A program made the position numbers and the translations under genes. Under the pieces are notes generated by a model. It was not told the DNA's origin. It saw only the letters and a program-made list of their open reading frames with translations, and searched no databases. From assembly GCF_028583425.1 (NCBI RefSeq), contig NC_072801.1, forward strand, positions 21,534,001 to 21,598,000: a stretch of 64,000 nucleotides of DNA, read 5' to 3'. Shown one piece after another: positions 1 to 12,500 of the stretch (its first letter is position 1; each line of letters begins with the position of its first letter). Origin of the DNA: Eublepharis macularius. Taxonomy: Eukaryota > Chordata > Lepidosauria > Squamata > Eublepharidae.

Positions 1-2139
1 TGAAGGGGGCCTTTCTGATCTATCGTTTACCAACAACACCATGCTGGAGATGTAAAATAGCTGCACTGCTGTCTGTCAGTGAGGAATGGAGTGCTGACAT
101 TTAAAAGGGCTAAATTCTTGTTTTGGGGGGGGGGGGTTCACAAAATACTTTGACCGTCACAATCCAAACAAAATGAACACTTCCCTTCAGGCCACTTCAC
201 TTTTTTTTAACATAAATGTGTTTACGTCAAAGTAACTCATAACTTAGATGAGATTACCTGGTAAGTATGCTTAGGAAAGCAGCTGAAATGTCCTAGGCTT
301 GTGGACTTGATATTCAGGAAAAGAGGGAATTATTTTGTCCATCAGTGAAACAAGTTGCTTATTGACCCCAGTAGCCTCAAAGGGAAGAGAAGTGCATAAA
401 AGCTAGTATTAACTTTTTGATGTATACCCCTGCATGGAAACTTGACTGTACCCCACATACAGTTGATTCATGGGGCCATTCAGAGGGAGAACCGTATCAG
501 GTGTTGGTACCTAGGAGAGCCTAGCTGGTGGTTACCACTGTCTGAAATGCTTTTATGACCAAGTAAGCCATGGCAGGTTACCAGAGCCACTGGAACACGC
601 TGGACTCTGGTAGGTTAGTGAGTGGTTCTGGTTGTTCAGAACCCATATGTTCATTTGGAGGGATCCAACTGAATAGTCTTCTCCTATATATGGACAGAAC
701 CAAGCAGATTCAAGCATTGAGGTGGACAGGCTGATAAAGATATGAGGTGGTCCTGACATGGAGAGTATCTTGGAAGAGAGAGACTTCCAAGAGCTTCACA
801 GAAATGCAAAGGAACCTTAAAAAGGGCAAGCCGGAAGATCCTGCATCATCTTTGTACACACGTGATGCTGCCATGTACTGGAACAGACCAACAGTCCATC
901 AAAGTCAGTATTGTCTACGACTCTGCAGGGTCTCTGGCGGAGGCCTTTCACATCACCTACTGCTTGGTTTCTTGCAGACCCCTTTAAAATTGGGACAGTT
1001 TACATAGTGCATATGTACAGCTTTGCTGCAAATCCTTACCAAAACTGCTCTCTGGCCCATTAGGAAAAAAACTAGGAAGCAGTCACAAGAGTACTTTTTT
1101 GCTTTCAGGAATAATAAATGTATTCTAATATATATAAAAACAGTTGTTTTGAATGGGTACAGATATACCTGGCCACTTTAGAAGAGTAAGCTGCTTTGTC
1201 AATTTTAACCACCTTTCTCTAAAAAACTAACTCATTGGCTGCAGTTAGGGATTGGGTTCTGGATATGAGCAACTGGCCTTTAGCAGCCTCTAGGATTATC
1301 CTTGTACAATTTGATGAAGTTTTTTTGGGGGGGAGGGTGCTACTGGCCCACCTCACTGGCAATTGAACGTAAGCGCCTGCAAGCCATAAGTGCCTTTTAG
1401 AAATGAGCGTAAAGCATAGGGATATTTCTTCTACAAACCACAACCTGAAGATTGTTGGTGTCTACACTTGCTCTAGAACAGGTGTTATCTGTAGTCTACA
1501 TGCTCAGAGAAGGCTGCTACTTTCTAAACGTGCTGATTTTCAGAACATCTTGTGAAGAAACCCACTATGTCCAGCAGTACAGTGTACTTTCATTACATAC
1601 ATATGGTAGCAGGTAACATGAAGCTGCCTTCTAACATGGTATACAGATCTCTACAGGGTTCCTCTAAGATTTAAGAGGAAGGAAGAGAAACCCCCATATG
1701 CTGTTCTGAGCTCCTTAGAAGGACAACAAGATCAGTCTACATTCCTCAAGTTTCTTCCCCCAAAGCAGTGTGTGTTGAGATGTGTGTGTTATTTTCTAGC
1801 TTCTATCCTCCCTACCTTCCTGAGACTGGGAAAGAGGAGGAGGTTAGTAAGACTAGTTTAATCGAAGAAAAGGCCATTGGAATGTCTGTGGAGACCACAC
1901 AACTCTGAGCCCCATTGTACAACAACCAGTTCACTGTGTTGTTTCCGAGTTCTGTAAATTAACTATCAACTCCACCCATCCCGATTTCATGGTTCTGTCA
2001 CAAGCTGTACCGTATCCAGCAGTAACCACAGAAGTGCCTGTATATAACCAGACTGTCATCCTTACAAACTGAGAATGGAGAAACTGCGATGCTCACCCCA
2101 AGGCGCCATCTTCCAGGCCAACAAAGCATGTTCACTCAG
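1..2139. other. 3' flank, no gene seen
   Basis: Mostly unique-looking AT-rich sequence. I see no homologous coding exon on either strand and no well-defined mobile element. In human the next gene past BAIAP2L1's 3' end is BRI3 in convergent orientation; none of its conserved C-terminal coding sequence was recognised here. Confidence 0.5.
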
Positions 2140-2160
2140 AAGCAAGCCTCAACATATGGC

Positions 2161-2166
2161 TTTATT
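2161..2166 (-). promoter_or_regulatory. Candidate poly(A) signal AATAAA, distal
   Basis: AATAAA on the minus strand about 1.05 kb after the stop codon, with a downstream GU-rich element (gctttgttggcc). It would give a 3' UTR of about 1.07 kb. Confidence 0.35.
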
Positions 2167-2656
2167 TAGAAGTTCTCTCCCTCGCCCCACACTGAGTAAT
2201 TCACAAAAGTTACATACCTTCTAGATTCTCTCCTTCTCCCTACAGCCCTGTTGTTTATATCTTAATATTTTCAGGGAACATTTTGAGTGTTAATTAAGAA
2301 TCAGCCATGTTTCGATGTTGCATGAAACCTAAGCAGGTCAATGCCACGATGAATGTTGCCAATTTCCCTCCCACGATTTGTAAGCGAGACATCGGTAAGG
2401 TTTCCCACTTAGGAGCAACTTTTACAGGCACAGCAGCATGCAGCCTTTGGAAATGTAGAACCGCCCCCCACCCATCCTGTAGCATGAAAGTATGCATAAT
2501 GATACAGCCACAAAAGCTGATCCAATGACACACAATGTTGCCTAGTGTTTTTTTACAGTGATTTTTCTCTCTTGCAGGAGGTAGTGCTCTAAACCTACCG
2601 AAAGACAGTCTTGGAGAAAAATATTACATTGCTATGAGTATTTGGAAGATAAATAT

Positions 2657-2662
2657 TTTATT
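2657..2662 (-). promoter_or_regulatory. Candidate poly(A) signal AATAAA, proximal
   Basis: AATAAA on the minus strand about 550 bases after the stop codon, followed by a U-rich stretch (aatatttttctcc) 30-45 bases on. It would give a short 3' UTR. Confidence 0.35.
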
Positions 2663-3208
2663 CTTACTGCATCCTAAGACCTCTGTACCGACGGCTAATA
2701 TGAATATGACTTAAGTGATATGAAATGTATTACTGTACATGATATTCTATTGTTGAATTGTTAAGGCAATCCTTAGCTGGCTTCTCTATTTAAAAATCAG
2801 CTCAAGCAGAGCACGGGTCTAAGTAAACGGTACAAGCAAACTTAAATAATTAGAACTTACCCATAGAATTAACCATACAACGGGCCTAGAGGAGTATTTT
2901 TCAAGGATTAATTATGGTGGCAATGACAGTACTGAAGCGTCCCCTTATTTTCATGATTCTGTCTTCCTAACCAAGGCACGCTGTACAAATCAAGACAATT
3001 TTCAAGCATCTTAACCCAAGGCAATACTTAGCTGATGTCAGGAAGCAATTTTTTTTTTCAAGTGAAGTCCTTTGCAACTTTTTGCTACCATACACATTAA
3101 TTATGCTTAAATAAGGTTTTAAAAACTTTTAGACAGCCTCTGAAAATGATATTGCTGAAAACAGCATTCACAAGGAGGGGAGTAAAAAAAAAATCCAGCT
3201 AATGTTGC

Positions 3209-3284
3209 TCATCGAAGTATCGGTGCTGATCGGTCGTTGGTTACTGTCGGTCGGAGCTTCACGGTGGCAAATGGATTTTCTCCA
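3209..3284 (-). CDS. BAIAP2L1: BAIAP2L1 terminal coding exon 14 (WH2-like tail, stop codon)
   Basis: Completes the split serine, then reads [24 protein letters not shown] and TGA (3209-3211). This tail is the WH2-like actin-binding motif of the family and is nearly identical to human. The acceptor is actgttgcag. Confidence 0.96.
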
Positions 3285-5007
3285 CTGCAACAGTAAAAAT
3301 GTACTAATTACTACATGACGTGGTATAAACTGGAAAATGCAAGCAACGAGGCTATAATTCTTATGGATTAAAAAGCAGCATGACCCTGGCAAAACATCTG
3401 ATTGTAAAAGAGGGCCCAGAAGGAGTCTTGGAAGGCTTAGTTTCGTGCACATGCTTCTATGGAAGACAAGAAAGTCCACCAGAACCTGATGTTATCATAG
3501 GAGCCTTTCAAGAATCCAATGGGCTAATGGGCTTCTCTGGCCTTAAATGCTTGGGAAACTCAAGTAAAGAGTCTGAAGCCACACTTTACACTGGAAAGAT
3601 TATTTTTAAAACTAGTTTAACAGAATTTGTTCTGTTAAAAGGAAAAAAGATGACCCAGTTGATCTTTACAATTTGTATGCAGAACAATCTCTTTTTTTCC
3701 TCAAATGCCTATTTGAAGTGTAACAAGCAAGACTGGATGATCTTGACTGTTATGCTTCAAATAAATTCAATCCATGATGTTTTCTCGTAGTTTAACAGGA
3801 ACTGATAACAGGTTGATTGGAGGGATTGCTTATATTGAACGAGGGAACTGATGAACCACATTTAATGTGCCCCCAAGTGGTGTGTGTTTAGTTTTTTCAA
3901 CTGCATATCAGCATTTTCTGTTTCAAGGCCCCCCCCCCCAATCCATCATAATTATACTATTCAGCAAAATTCCTAGTGGCTTCGATGAGAACTGGGCCAT
4001 GGCTACCCATGTCTCACTACTGAGAATCCAGCTGTGAGGATAGGTGGGCAGAACTGACTGACTTGTTCTGCTATGGAGAATTAAGGTTTGCTATTATTGT
4101 CAGTCTCTCAGTTCCACCAGAAATCTGGCAGTCAAGATTATTTCAACCCATTTCCTGAAATGTCAAAAAATAGCCATATCAGTTATGCTCAAGAAGCAGT
4201 TGGGGGCTGGGAAAGGCCCTCCAAAATTGCCAGCTCCTCTATGGCTGCCCCCAAGAATCATTGTTCATACTTGTTAACAATGTTAAGAAATTAAAAAGCC
4301 TACCTTAGGAAAGGTGGTTTTACAATGCCGTTCATGTCAGGCTTCTGAAAAAGAAAGAAAATCCATAATCATCCAGTTTAGTAAATTAGCTAGTAGGATG
4401 CTATGATACTCAAATAATACCCTTCGTTTGCAAGGATAATTTCCTACCAAATGGTAATGTGAAAGACCTCCTGTTGCTTCCATTTCTCTATGAATGTTAG
4501 CAGGAATGATGTTAAACAAGGAAGATCAAGGCATAGAAAGAGCCTGTGTGGGCTGTGCCAAGGAAGGTGGAAATAGCTGCAGCCATACCAGCTGTCCTAC
4601 TGGGCTGCTGTCAAAATCAGTTACCCAGAGTTCTAGTTTAAAACAACAGTACTTGAAGAAAAGTCTGCTTAGTAATGGCTGAAGCCAACCTGGCAACATC
4701 ATAAAATGACCCCTGCCTCGCAAGCCATAGTTACAGCTATGCTAAACAGAACTGTGGCTGAACACACTAAGATTAATTAGCATCTTGTTCTGCCAAGTTT
4801 CACTGTGTTATGGAAACTTGAGCATTCCTTCAAACGGTTATATTTATCCTGGTGAATTCACAGGTCGCCAGTAGCTCTCTGTGTCCAAAAGGTGGCACTA
4901 TAAGGCTGCAAATATCTGTTTTTCCACAGCAGGTACAGTGAAGGAGCAACCCTGGCATTGCAACAGAGCGCAGTATCTTCCTGTGTACACGTACACGTAC
5001 ACGTACA

Positions 5008-5066
<59 letters not shown>

Positions 5067-6476
5067 AGATTTCATTTTATTACTTTCTACAGTATGAAAA
5101 TGAGATTACACCGATTGTATATAAAAACCAGCACAGTGAACTTTATTGCAAAGTATCTGATTATTTCCTGTGCAGTAAAAATTAAAGAGAATCAAGAGCA
5201 GCATCCAACTAGTTCTCCTGGGCCAAAAGAGGACCTTGGATGTTTCCCACTCTCACATGGCAAACCACTTCTGAAAGTGAGAAGAGTTTGAAAAGCAAGT
5301 GGTTATGTGATATGGAGGACTGCTGTTCAAAATGGGGAATGGGTGGGTCAAAAGCTCATCACCAGCATCTAAAAGAGCTCTCTGGATCCTGGCTAATGTA
5401 CAACAAGGTCACAGGATATAGGATTAATTTGCCCAACCTACAGGTTTAGGGGGGACAATTCAAGCTGTGTGTGCAAATGGGCGAGTGACCAAATTGCTCC
5501 TGCATACTCGAGAATGTTAAGCATACCACCTTCCAGGTATTTTATTTAGAAAATTTCTATACCACCTGTCCAGAAACCCGCCTGAAAGGTAGCTTACAAA
5601 AATAAAAATAATAAAAATAAAACATTAAAAGATATTAATTAAAATCCAGCATAAAAGACCATAAAACCAGACTGCTGAGAGCTTAAAACAACAGTTTCAA
5701 GACTGAAATAGTGTTCAAAGATCAACCCCTTAATTAAAAGTCTGTGTGGACAGAATTGTTTTGGCCTGGTGCCTAAAAGAAAGTAACATAGGTCTGCCAG
5801 GTGAGCCTGGAGGGGAAGGGTATTCCATAATGTACTCCTCCTATATACTATATACTACCTGTGCTTCATGTTGTTTAATGTCAGTCCTAGAATTGATCCT
5901 GTTCTGTTTCAGCAGTTCTTCAACCCCACATTGGATCCTTGCTTAATGCTATGTCTTTGTAAACTTGTTTTCATTTACCCTATGACATTGTTTATGGAAA
6001 TGTTCTTAACACTGTATGGAAACGCCTGCCCTTGTCCTTGCTACTGATTGTACTAATCTCACACTATGTAATCCGCCTTGAGCCTCAGTGAGAAAGGCCG
6101 ACTATGAATGACGTTAAATAAATAAATAACCAAAGTGCCACTGCTGAAAATGCACTTTACGTCTCTCAGACATCAAGGAACTGTCTCCTTATCCTGTGCT
6201 GGACTCATAAAGCTTCACTGTCTATTCCAAGTAACAAGGGATGGCTTTTGAGCCAGTCCTGTTTTCATGGTGGCACCATGGAATCAAAATGCATAACCTT
6301 ACTGCAGGCAAAGGACCAGTGGGCTAAAATCTGCCACTCTAAACACTCTATACCAACAATGCCATCCTAAGCAGGTTTACTCAGAATCCTGTTTGGGGTT
6401 ATTCAGTGGGGTTTATTCCCAGGAAAGTGTTCCTAGAATTGCCCTGTAAGACTTTTAAACAGGGCAATGTCTGAGT

Positions 6477-6517
<41 letters not shown>

Positions 6518-9500
6518 CTTTCCATTCTTCCTCATGCATAATTCTGTGCAATGTGAAAACTTGCCCAGTTATAAACGTACACACACAAATCACACACACA
6601 TAGTTTCAGGTTCGGTCTGCAGCAGAAGAGCAAGATTAGAGTCCAGTAGCACTTTAAAGATGAACAAGATTTCCAGGGTACAGCTTTTTGAGAGTCAAAC
6701 ACCCTTCATCAGATATGTCAGCTTAACTCTAGAAATCTTATTTCCTGGAAATGTTCATCTTTAATACGGGTGTGCAAAACAAAACAAATAAGGCAGAAAT
6801 AGTCCAGAATTTGCTTTGTTCTGCTAAAGCGGCATCTGGAACGGTGAACCCAACCCGAGAAACCAACTTATAATGGCACCTTCCCACTGAAAAGTTTGTG
6901 TGTTTTGTTTTGGTTCTTAACTGTGCGCCTGCAACAGCAGATAGGCACCAGGCTGGCAGCATCTAATTTTACTCAATGGCAGATCAAAACTGAATCCCAA
7001 GGGGAGAGAGGCAAGCCCTTACTTATCTCCATTGGCTGGAAGGAGGAACTGTACAATGTGCATGAGTGCAGCTTTTTTGTCGCTACCTGGGCAATGTTAG
7101 TCTGCAGACTTCATTGGTGGGAAGGGGTAATGTGCGCAGTGCCCATTAGGGCGCTTGGACAGTCAATCAATTGAACTTGGTAAACGTCCTGGAAGCTCCA
7201 ACCATAGGCTGCAATCCTAAAGGCATTTCCCTGGGAGTAAGCACTATTGAATTAAAATGGAACTTACATCTGAATAGACCTGTTTAGGATTACTTCCCTC
7301 CCATCCAGCATCCACCAAACATTATTTAAAAACAAATTCTCCATATCAAGCTTAAGTCAAACTCCCTGCAAGCCACTGGCCTACTCTGCCATTTCAAAAA
7401 CAACCCTACCTGCTCACAGCAAAAGGAAAACATATGGGAAAAATCGGTCTAGTTAGGTGAGTGGGGGTGTGTGTGGATTCAGACAATTATGCCTGCCTGC
7501 CCACCCGCCTGCACTTGGGAGATGGAGACTGGCAAGAACACCCTGATTTGCCGCAGAATGCTGAGCATCTAAAGGAAAGATTCAGATTTGCCCCTCACTG
7601 TGGGAACAAAACTGCAAAGCACAAGAAAACAGTGAACACAAAGCAGGATTTTCTTCTTAAATGTTGCTGCACTGTGCTGGTTGGAACGCTCTCCTGCTTT
7701 GGTCCGGCTACTACCACTGCCCCACTACCACTTTGCCAGCCAGTTGGCAAAGTGAGCACCCACTGACATTTGCCTTCTTTGGAGTCTCTTGTTGTGTGTG
7801 TATTGCACTTGAGGAAAAATGCAGTGGATTGATTGAGGGGGGGACTAACGGTGGATATAATTTTGGGTAAAGCACAAAAACACCTTCCCCAGAGCTTCAT
7901 TTCCCCAGCACCCTTTGAAAAGAACTGTGTGCCCAAACTTGCCTAACCTTGATGCCTTCCCAAAACATTCTTTTGGGTCCATAAAGACCCAAATCTGTTG
8001 TGTGCACTCAGACTTGGTGGGTCAGTGGTTTAGAGGCAGGACTATTTTGTGCAATTTTGGTGCTGTTAACCACAAATACAGCTGCTCCAAAGAGCCTCAG
8101 AGGTCTCAATGTAAAGAATGGGGGCCCCAAACTCATGATCATGAAAAAAAACCAAATGGATTAGATCTGAGCCAGCAATACTTCACCTGAAAAACAAAAC
8201 AAAACCAGAACAGAACTTGTCTGGCACCCCTGATTTGAAACTGAAACCATTTTTTTTCAGTGCATACCACTAATCTTCAAAGTGCTCCTGGACTCAAATC
8301 TTGCTCTACCCCATAGACATAGCTTCTGAATCCAAGACTGAATGAGCTCCTGCCTTGTAGCGATGAAGATGAAAACACCATTTCCTACCTAATGTCATAG
8401 TTCTGAAGTTGGCAATTTTGCAAAAGGCATCATTACCTTTAAACTCTCAGAGGCTGCAGGCAGCCCAGTTCTGTTTTTCAAGGATTATAATTCCTCTATT
8501 CTCATAAGGATTGCAGGTGCCCAATTCACAAGTTAACAACAGAAACTGGGATGACTTTTTGAATCGGGCACTACTTAGACGCTATCTAAAACATTCTCTA
8601 AATTGGAGGCCCCCTCTAGTGTTGAGCAGGATAAATTTAACTGGATGAAATACAGTCTTATGGTTCTTAAGTAGTACAATAATTTAACCAGACTCCAACA
8701 AGTCATCTCTCTGCACGACAAAGAACTCATTGTACTGCTTGCACAGCACCTTTCAACCAGGCTAATAAATCTCAAAAACTATCGCTTCCATAATTATAGT
8801 CAAAAGGACATGTTGATCTAATAGGTCTCACCAACTGGCCACAGACTAAACGGATCAATATATAATTCTGACACTGTACAAGGGTTAAGGCACATTTCTT
8901 TATCTTAAAATAAAAACTGAGCTCACAAAGTATGGCAAAATATAAGTCCTTCTGACAGCATAATTATTTTAAAAACAGCTTGACCCCAGGAACCTAGTAC
9001 ATAAAACGTTTCCTTCTCAAAAATAATTCTATCACAAAAATTTTTAAACTGTTGCCTTTGGAATCAGGAATATGTGATGTGAGCATTCACAATATGTGAT
9101 GTGAGCATTCACAGACTACAATATGTGATGTGAGCATTCACAGAGAAGTAACTTATTACACACAGCCAACTAATTCCCCATTAAAAAGCGGTGTGTGGGG
9201 GAGATTTCACAAAAGGGGCCTTTGCATAGAAAGAACACCTATGTACATTAAGTTACACTGGGCTTTTTTTCAGCGGGAATGTGGTGGAATGGAGTTCTGG
9301 CACCTCTTAAAAATGGTCACATGGCCGGTGGCCCCACCCCCGATCTCCAGACAGAGGGGAGTTTAGATTGCCCTCTGCACCGCCGAGTGGCACGGAGGGC
9401 AAACTAAACTCCCCTCTGTCTGGAGATCAGGGGGCAGGGCCACCGGCTATGTGACCATTTTCGCCGAGGGCAATTTAAACTTTAAAACACTTCCCCCTTG

Positions 9501-12500
9501 TTCCAGCTGACCCAAAGTAACATCACTGTGCGGTCATGAATTCCACCACCTCTTTTCCCAGAAAAGAGCCCTGAAGTTACACAACACACACATCTATACA
9601 TTTGGGGATGAACTGTGCAGGGGATGGGCAGCCATTGGCTTCCGCTGTTGCCAAGTAAAATGTACCTGGCCATACTCTCATTAGGCAGAGGATACACATG
9701 TACTGTTTAGGGAGGTTTGAACAATCCAACCCCCCTTTCTTTTGATGGCCAGCTGATACGCCATTTTAATTTTGAAGGATTGGAAGTAATAGAAACTTTT
9801 GTCAGAAGATAAAAATTGTGGCTGGGATTATGATAGTATAAGGGAGACTGGGTCAACCATGGTTCCCTTCTACACACCTAAGTTTGTAAAAGTCAAAGCT
9901 GAGTTACAGAGACCCCGGTGGGGGTTTTATGGCAACAGACTAACAGAGGTTGCTTGCCATTACCTGCCTCTGCAATGTAGGTGTTCATTGGAGGTCTCCC
10001 ATCCAATTACTAAATCCAACCCGGCTTAGTTTCCGAGACCTGACAAGATTGGGATTGCCTGGGCTATCCAGGTCAGGGCAAAAAGCTCAAGTAGATTTCC
10101 AAAATCTAAAGCAGAAGGAATGCTGAAGCACAACAGAGATCTGTAGACTTACAATCTGCTTTGGAAAACCCCTTGGAATTATACTTCTAAACACTGGTTG
10201 TCTATTATTCTCAAACTGTCATCTAGTACAACAGTCTTTGTACATGTATGATACCTTTAGGAAATCTCCTTAAAATCATGCATTGAAACCTTTCGTTACA
10301 AAAATCATAGTTGGTCTCCTTATGTATTTTTATCACACCTTTTGATCACTAAATATAAAATGTTCATATTATCACGACATATGATAAATTTCAGACTTTG
10401 GAGCATTTGTTTTGGGACTTTCTGTGAGGTGTTTATTACCTAACATGGTTTGATCAGTGAGATTTTACTGGCTAGACCAGTTAATAACATGCATTCTACT
10501 ACTACCCGGTCGCTTATGCAGTGCAAACACCCGACACCCGGAACGCTAATGAAAGTTTCTATTGTAATTAAATATTTAATTCCATCCTTCTAACTTCTCT
10601 GTTTCATTCAGGTACTGCAACTAATCAAGAACTCTGTTGGACAATTTTACACAAAATTGTCTATCTGGAAATGAAGAAAGACACTTTACTATGGAATTTT
10701 ACACTTTTAAAATCGATAAGTAATTTAAGTGCATGTATATAAAGATTATAGACTTTTGCTGCAAAGAAACTTCTGGAAAAGTATTCAAAACCATGTGAAA
10801 TGCATTTCCCCCCCTTCCAAAGTTTTTTTTTTATTCTGAAGAAATAAGAAGATTTCTGGAGAAATCATTTACTTCTGCAATTAGTTATGCAACCAAATGG
10901 CCAAGGCAAGGTGTGCATCATTTGCTCTTCCATCGTGGATCCTTCCATGCCAATTTCAAACTCGCATACACAAGTGAAGTGCTTTATCCAAGAATTCAGA
11001 AGGCAGTGTTCGGGTGGTAGTTCTACTTACAGGAGCTGTGCTATCTGGTTTGGCCACTGGTGTTTTAACCGCAGTCGTCGTTTTAGAAGACTCCAGTCTT
11101 GTTCCTATTTGCCCAGGTATCAGATAATCTGGTGGGGGAAGGACGACCCCACCTCTCTCTGTCAAGTTTACTGAGCTGATGCTTCGGACAGGTGCAGGGC
11201 TAAAGAGGGGGGAAATCGTTATGGATCTACCAAAGAAAGGAAAATTCAGTTCACTATTTCTTTCATTCACACCCTGCCTTTCTCCCCAGTAGGAACCCAT
11301 AATGGCTTACGTTGTTCTCCTCTCCTCCATTTTATCCTCACAATCACTCTCTGAGGTAGGCTAGGATAAGAGTGTGTGACAGCACAAGGTTATCCTGTGC
11401 GCTTCCATGGCCCAGCAGGGAATCGAACTGAGGTCTCCCAGATTCTAGTCCAACATTCTTAACCGCTACACTGTCCTGGCTCTGTGTGAATTTCTTTTTT
11501 ACTTCTGGGAATTAGAGCAGTCAGACTGGTTGCTCCCTTTGGTTCTGACAGGGAGACCTCTCCAGGAATGATTTTCTCAAGCAGAAGGAACCCCACCTTC
11601 TCATTTGGACAGATGAATACAAAATTGCAGTTGTCCAGGGACAAAGGTAGTAGAGAGAGGAGAACGTCAGAAAAAGTCTGAAAATTGGTGGGACAGAGAA
11701 ATGTGGCCATAATTTTGACTACTGGGAATCCATGTTGAGTCCTGAGATGTTCAGAAGAAAGGGGGAGGGGGTGTATAACCATTTTAAAATAAATCAATCC
11801 ATATGTTCCTACATGTTGCCCACCTGCTCAGAGAATGGGGCTTGGCCAGAAAGTCTGGCCTGCCCACCCTCATCCCTCAAAAACAGGAAGGAATTTGACA
11901 GTTAATTCAAATGTTCCTCCTCCTCATTGGAGATAGGGATCTGAGACAGGAGCTCCGCAATACTGTGCCATCTCATAAGAAGATTCTTCTCTGTAAAAAT
12001 GAGCAGGAGTCCTGAGGCATTTAAAGACTGGCACAATCTTATTTCAATATCAGCTTCAATGGACTAGTGCCCATTTCTTCAGAGGCATCTGCTACTCCTC
12101 TGGAATTACTCTCTGGACAGAATCTTCAGTGTTTTGCAGTTTCTGCCAGCCAGTGTGTCTTTTTACAGCACGAACTGTGTCCCTACAGACTTCCACAAGG
12201 GGATGGGAATGAGGTAATCTTCTATGCAATCTTCTCTATATCAGGCTGTTGTTCATCATGTGTAGCAACTGCATTCAGTGACCTCAGGCACTTCTATTTA
12301 GCTGAGGGGCGGTTCTGTTGGTTTCAAATGGGACTACTCGAGAAGAAGGCAGGGTAGGTTCAAGTGACCAACTATGAAAAAGTGGGATTTTTAAAAAGGG
12401 AACATAATAGAACTATGGCTGTGCTGCTGGTTTACAGACTATGTTTAGGGAAGCTGATCAGCTATTAAACTTTCATTTTAAAAGCCACTATCTTGAAAAC

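Larger units (their letters stand above)
2140..3208 (-). other. BAIAP2L1: Probable BAIAP2L1 3' untranslated region
   Basis: Minus-strand sequence directly after the stop codon. It is AT-rich, with no clear interspersed repeat, and contains two canonical AATAAA hexamers (2657-2662 and 2161-2166). The boundary is set by inference at the more distal one. No transcript evidence is available. Confidence 0.4.
4345..11030 (-). other. BAIAP2L1: BAIAP2L1 intron 12 (6.7 kb, phase 0)
   Basis: Contains an AC/GTACAC microsatellite, an interspersed repeat at 5520-5830, a LINE 3' end, two short palindromic copies (6358-6450 and 7206-7293), a 22-bp triple tandem repeat, a hAT element with target duplication and a 5S-derived SINE. 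I see nothing recognisable in 7300-9060 or 10090-11030. Confidence 0.85.

Noticed and set aside
2294-2533. Overlapping 79- and 73-codon open frames on both strands in the 3' UTR
   Set aside because: Mirror frames of the same sequence with no homology recognised; they fall within the inferred UTR.
3380-3790. 136-codon plus-strand open frame in intron 13
   Set aside because: No recognisable domain, no splice partners, antisense to a confirmed intron and of normal chance length for AT-balanced DNA.
4830-5291. Open frames rich in Cys-Val or Thr-His
   Set aside because: They are translations of the AC microsatellite.
5575-5660. A-rich tract as a possible LINE or processed-gene tail
   Set aside because: It is interrupted and internal to a larger repeat; no adjoining coding remnant or target duplication was seen.
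9990-10065. Possible 5S rRNA gene
   Set aside because: Only the interior of 5S is present, with many substitutions and an RTE-like tail; it is a SINE, not a gene.
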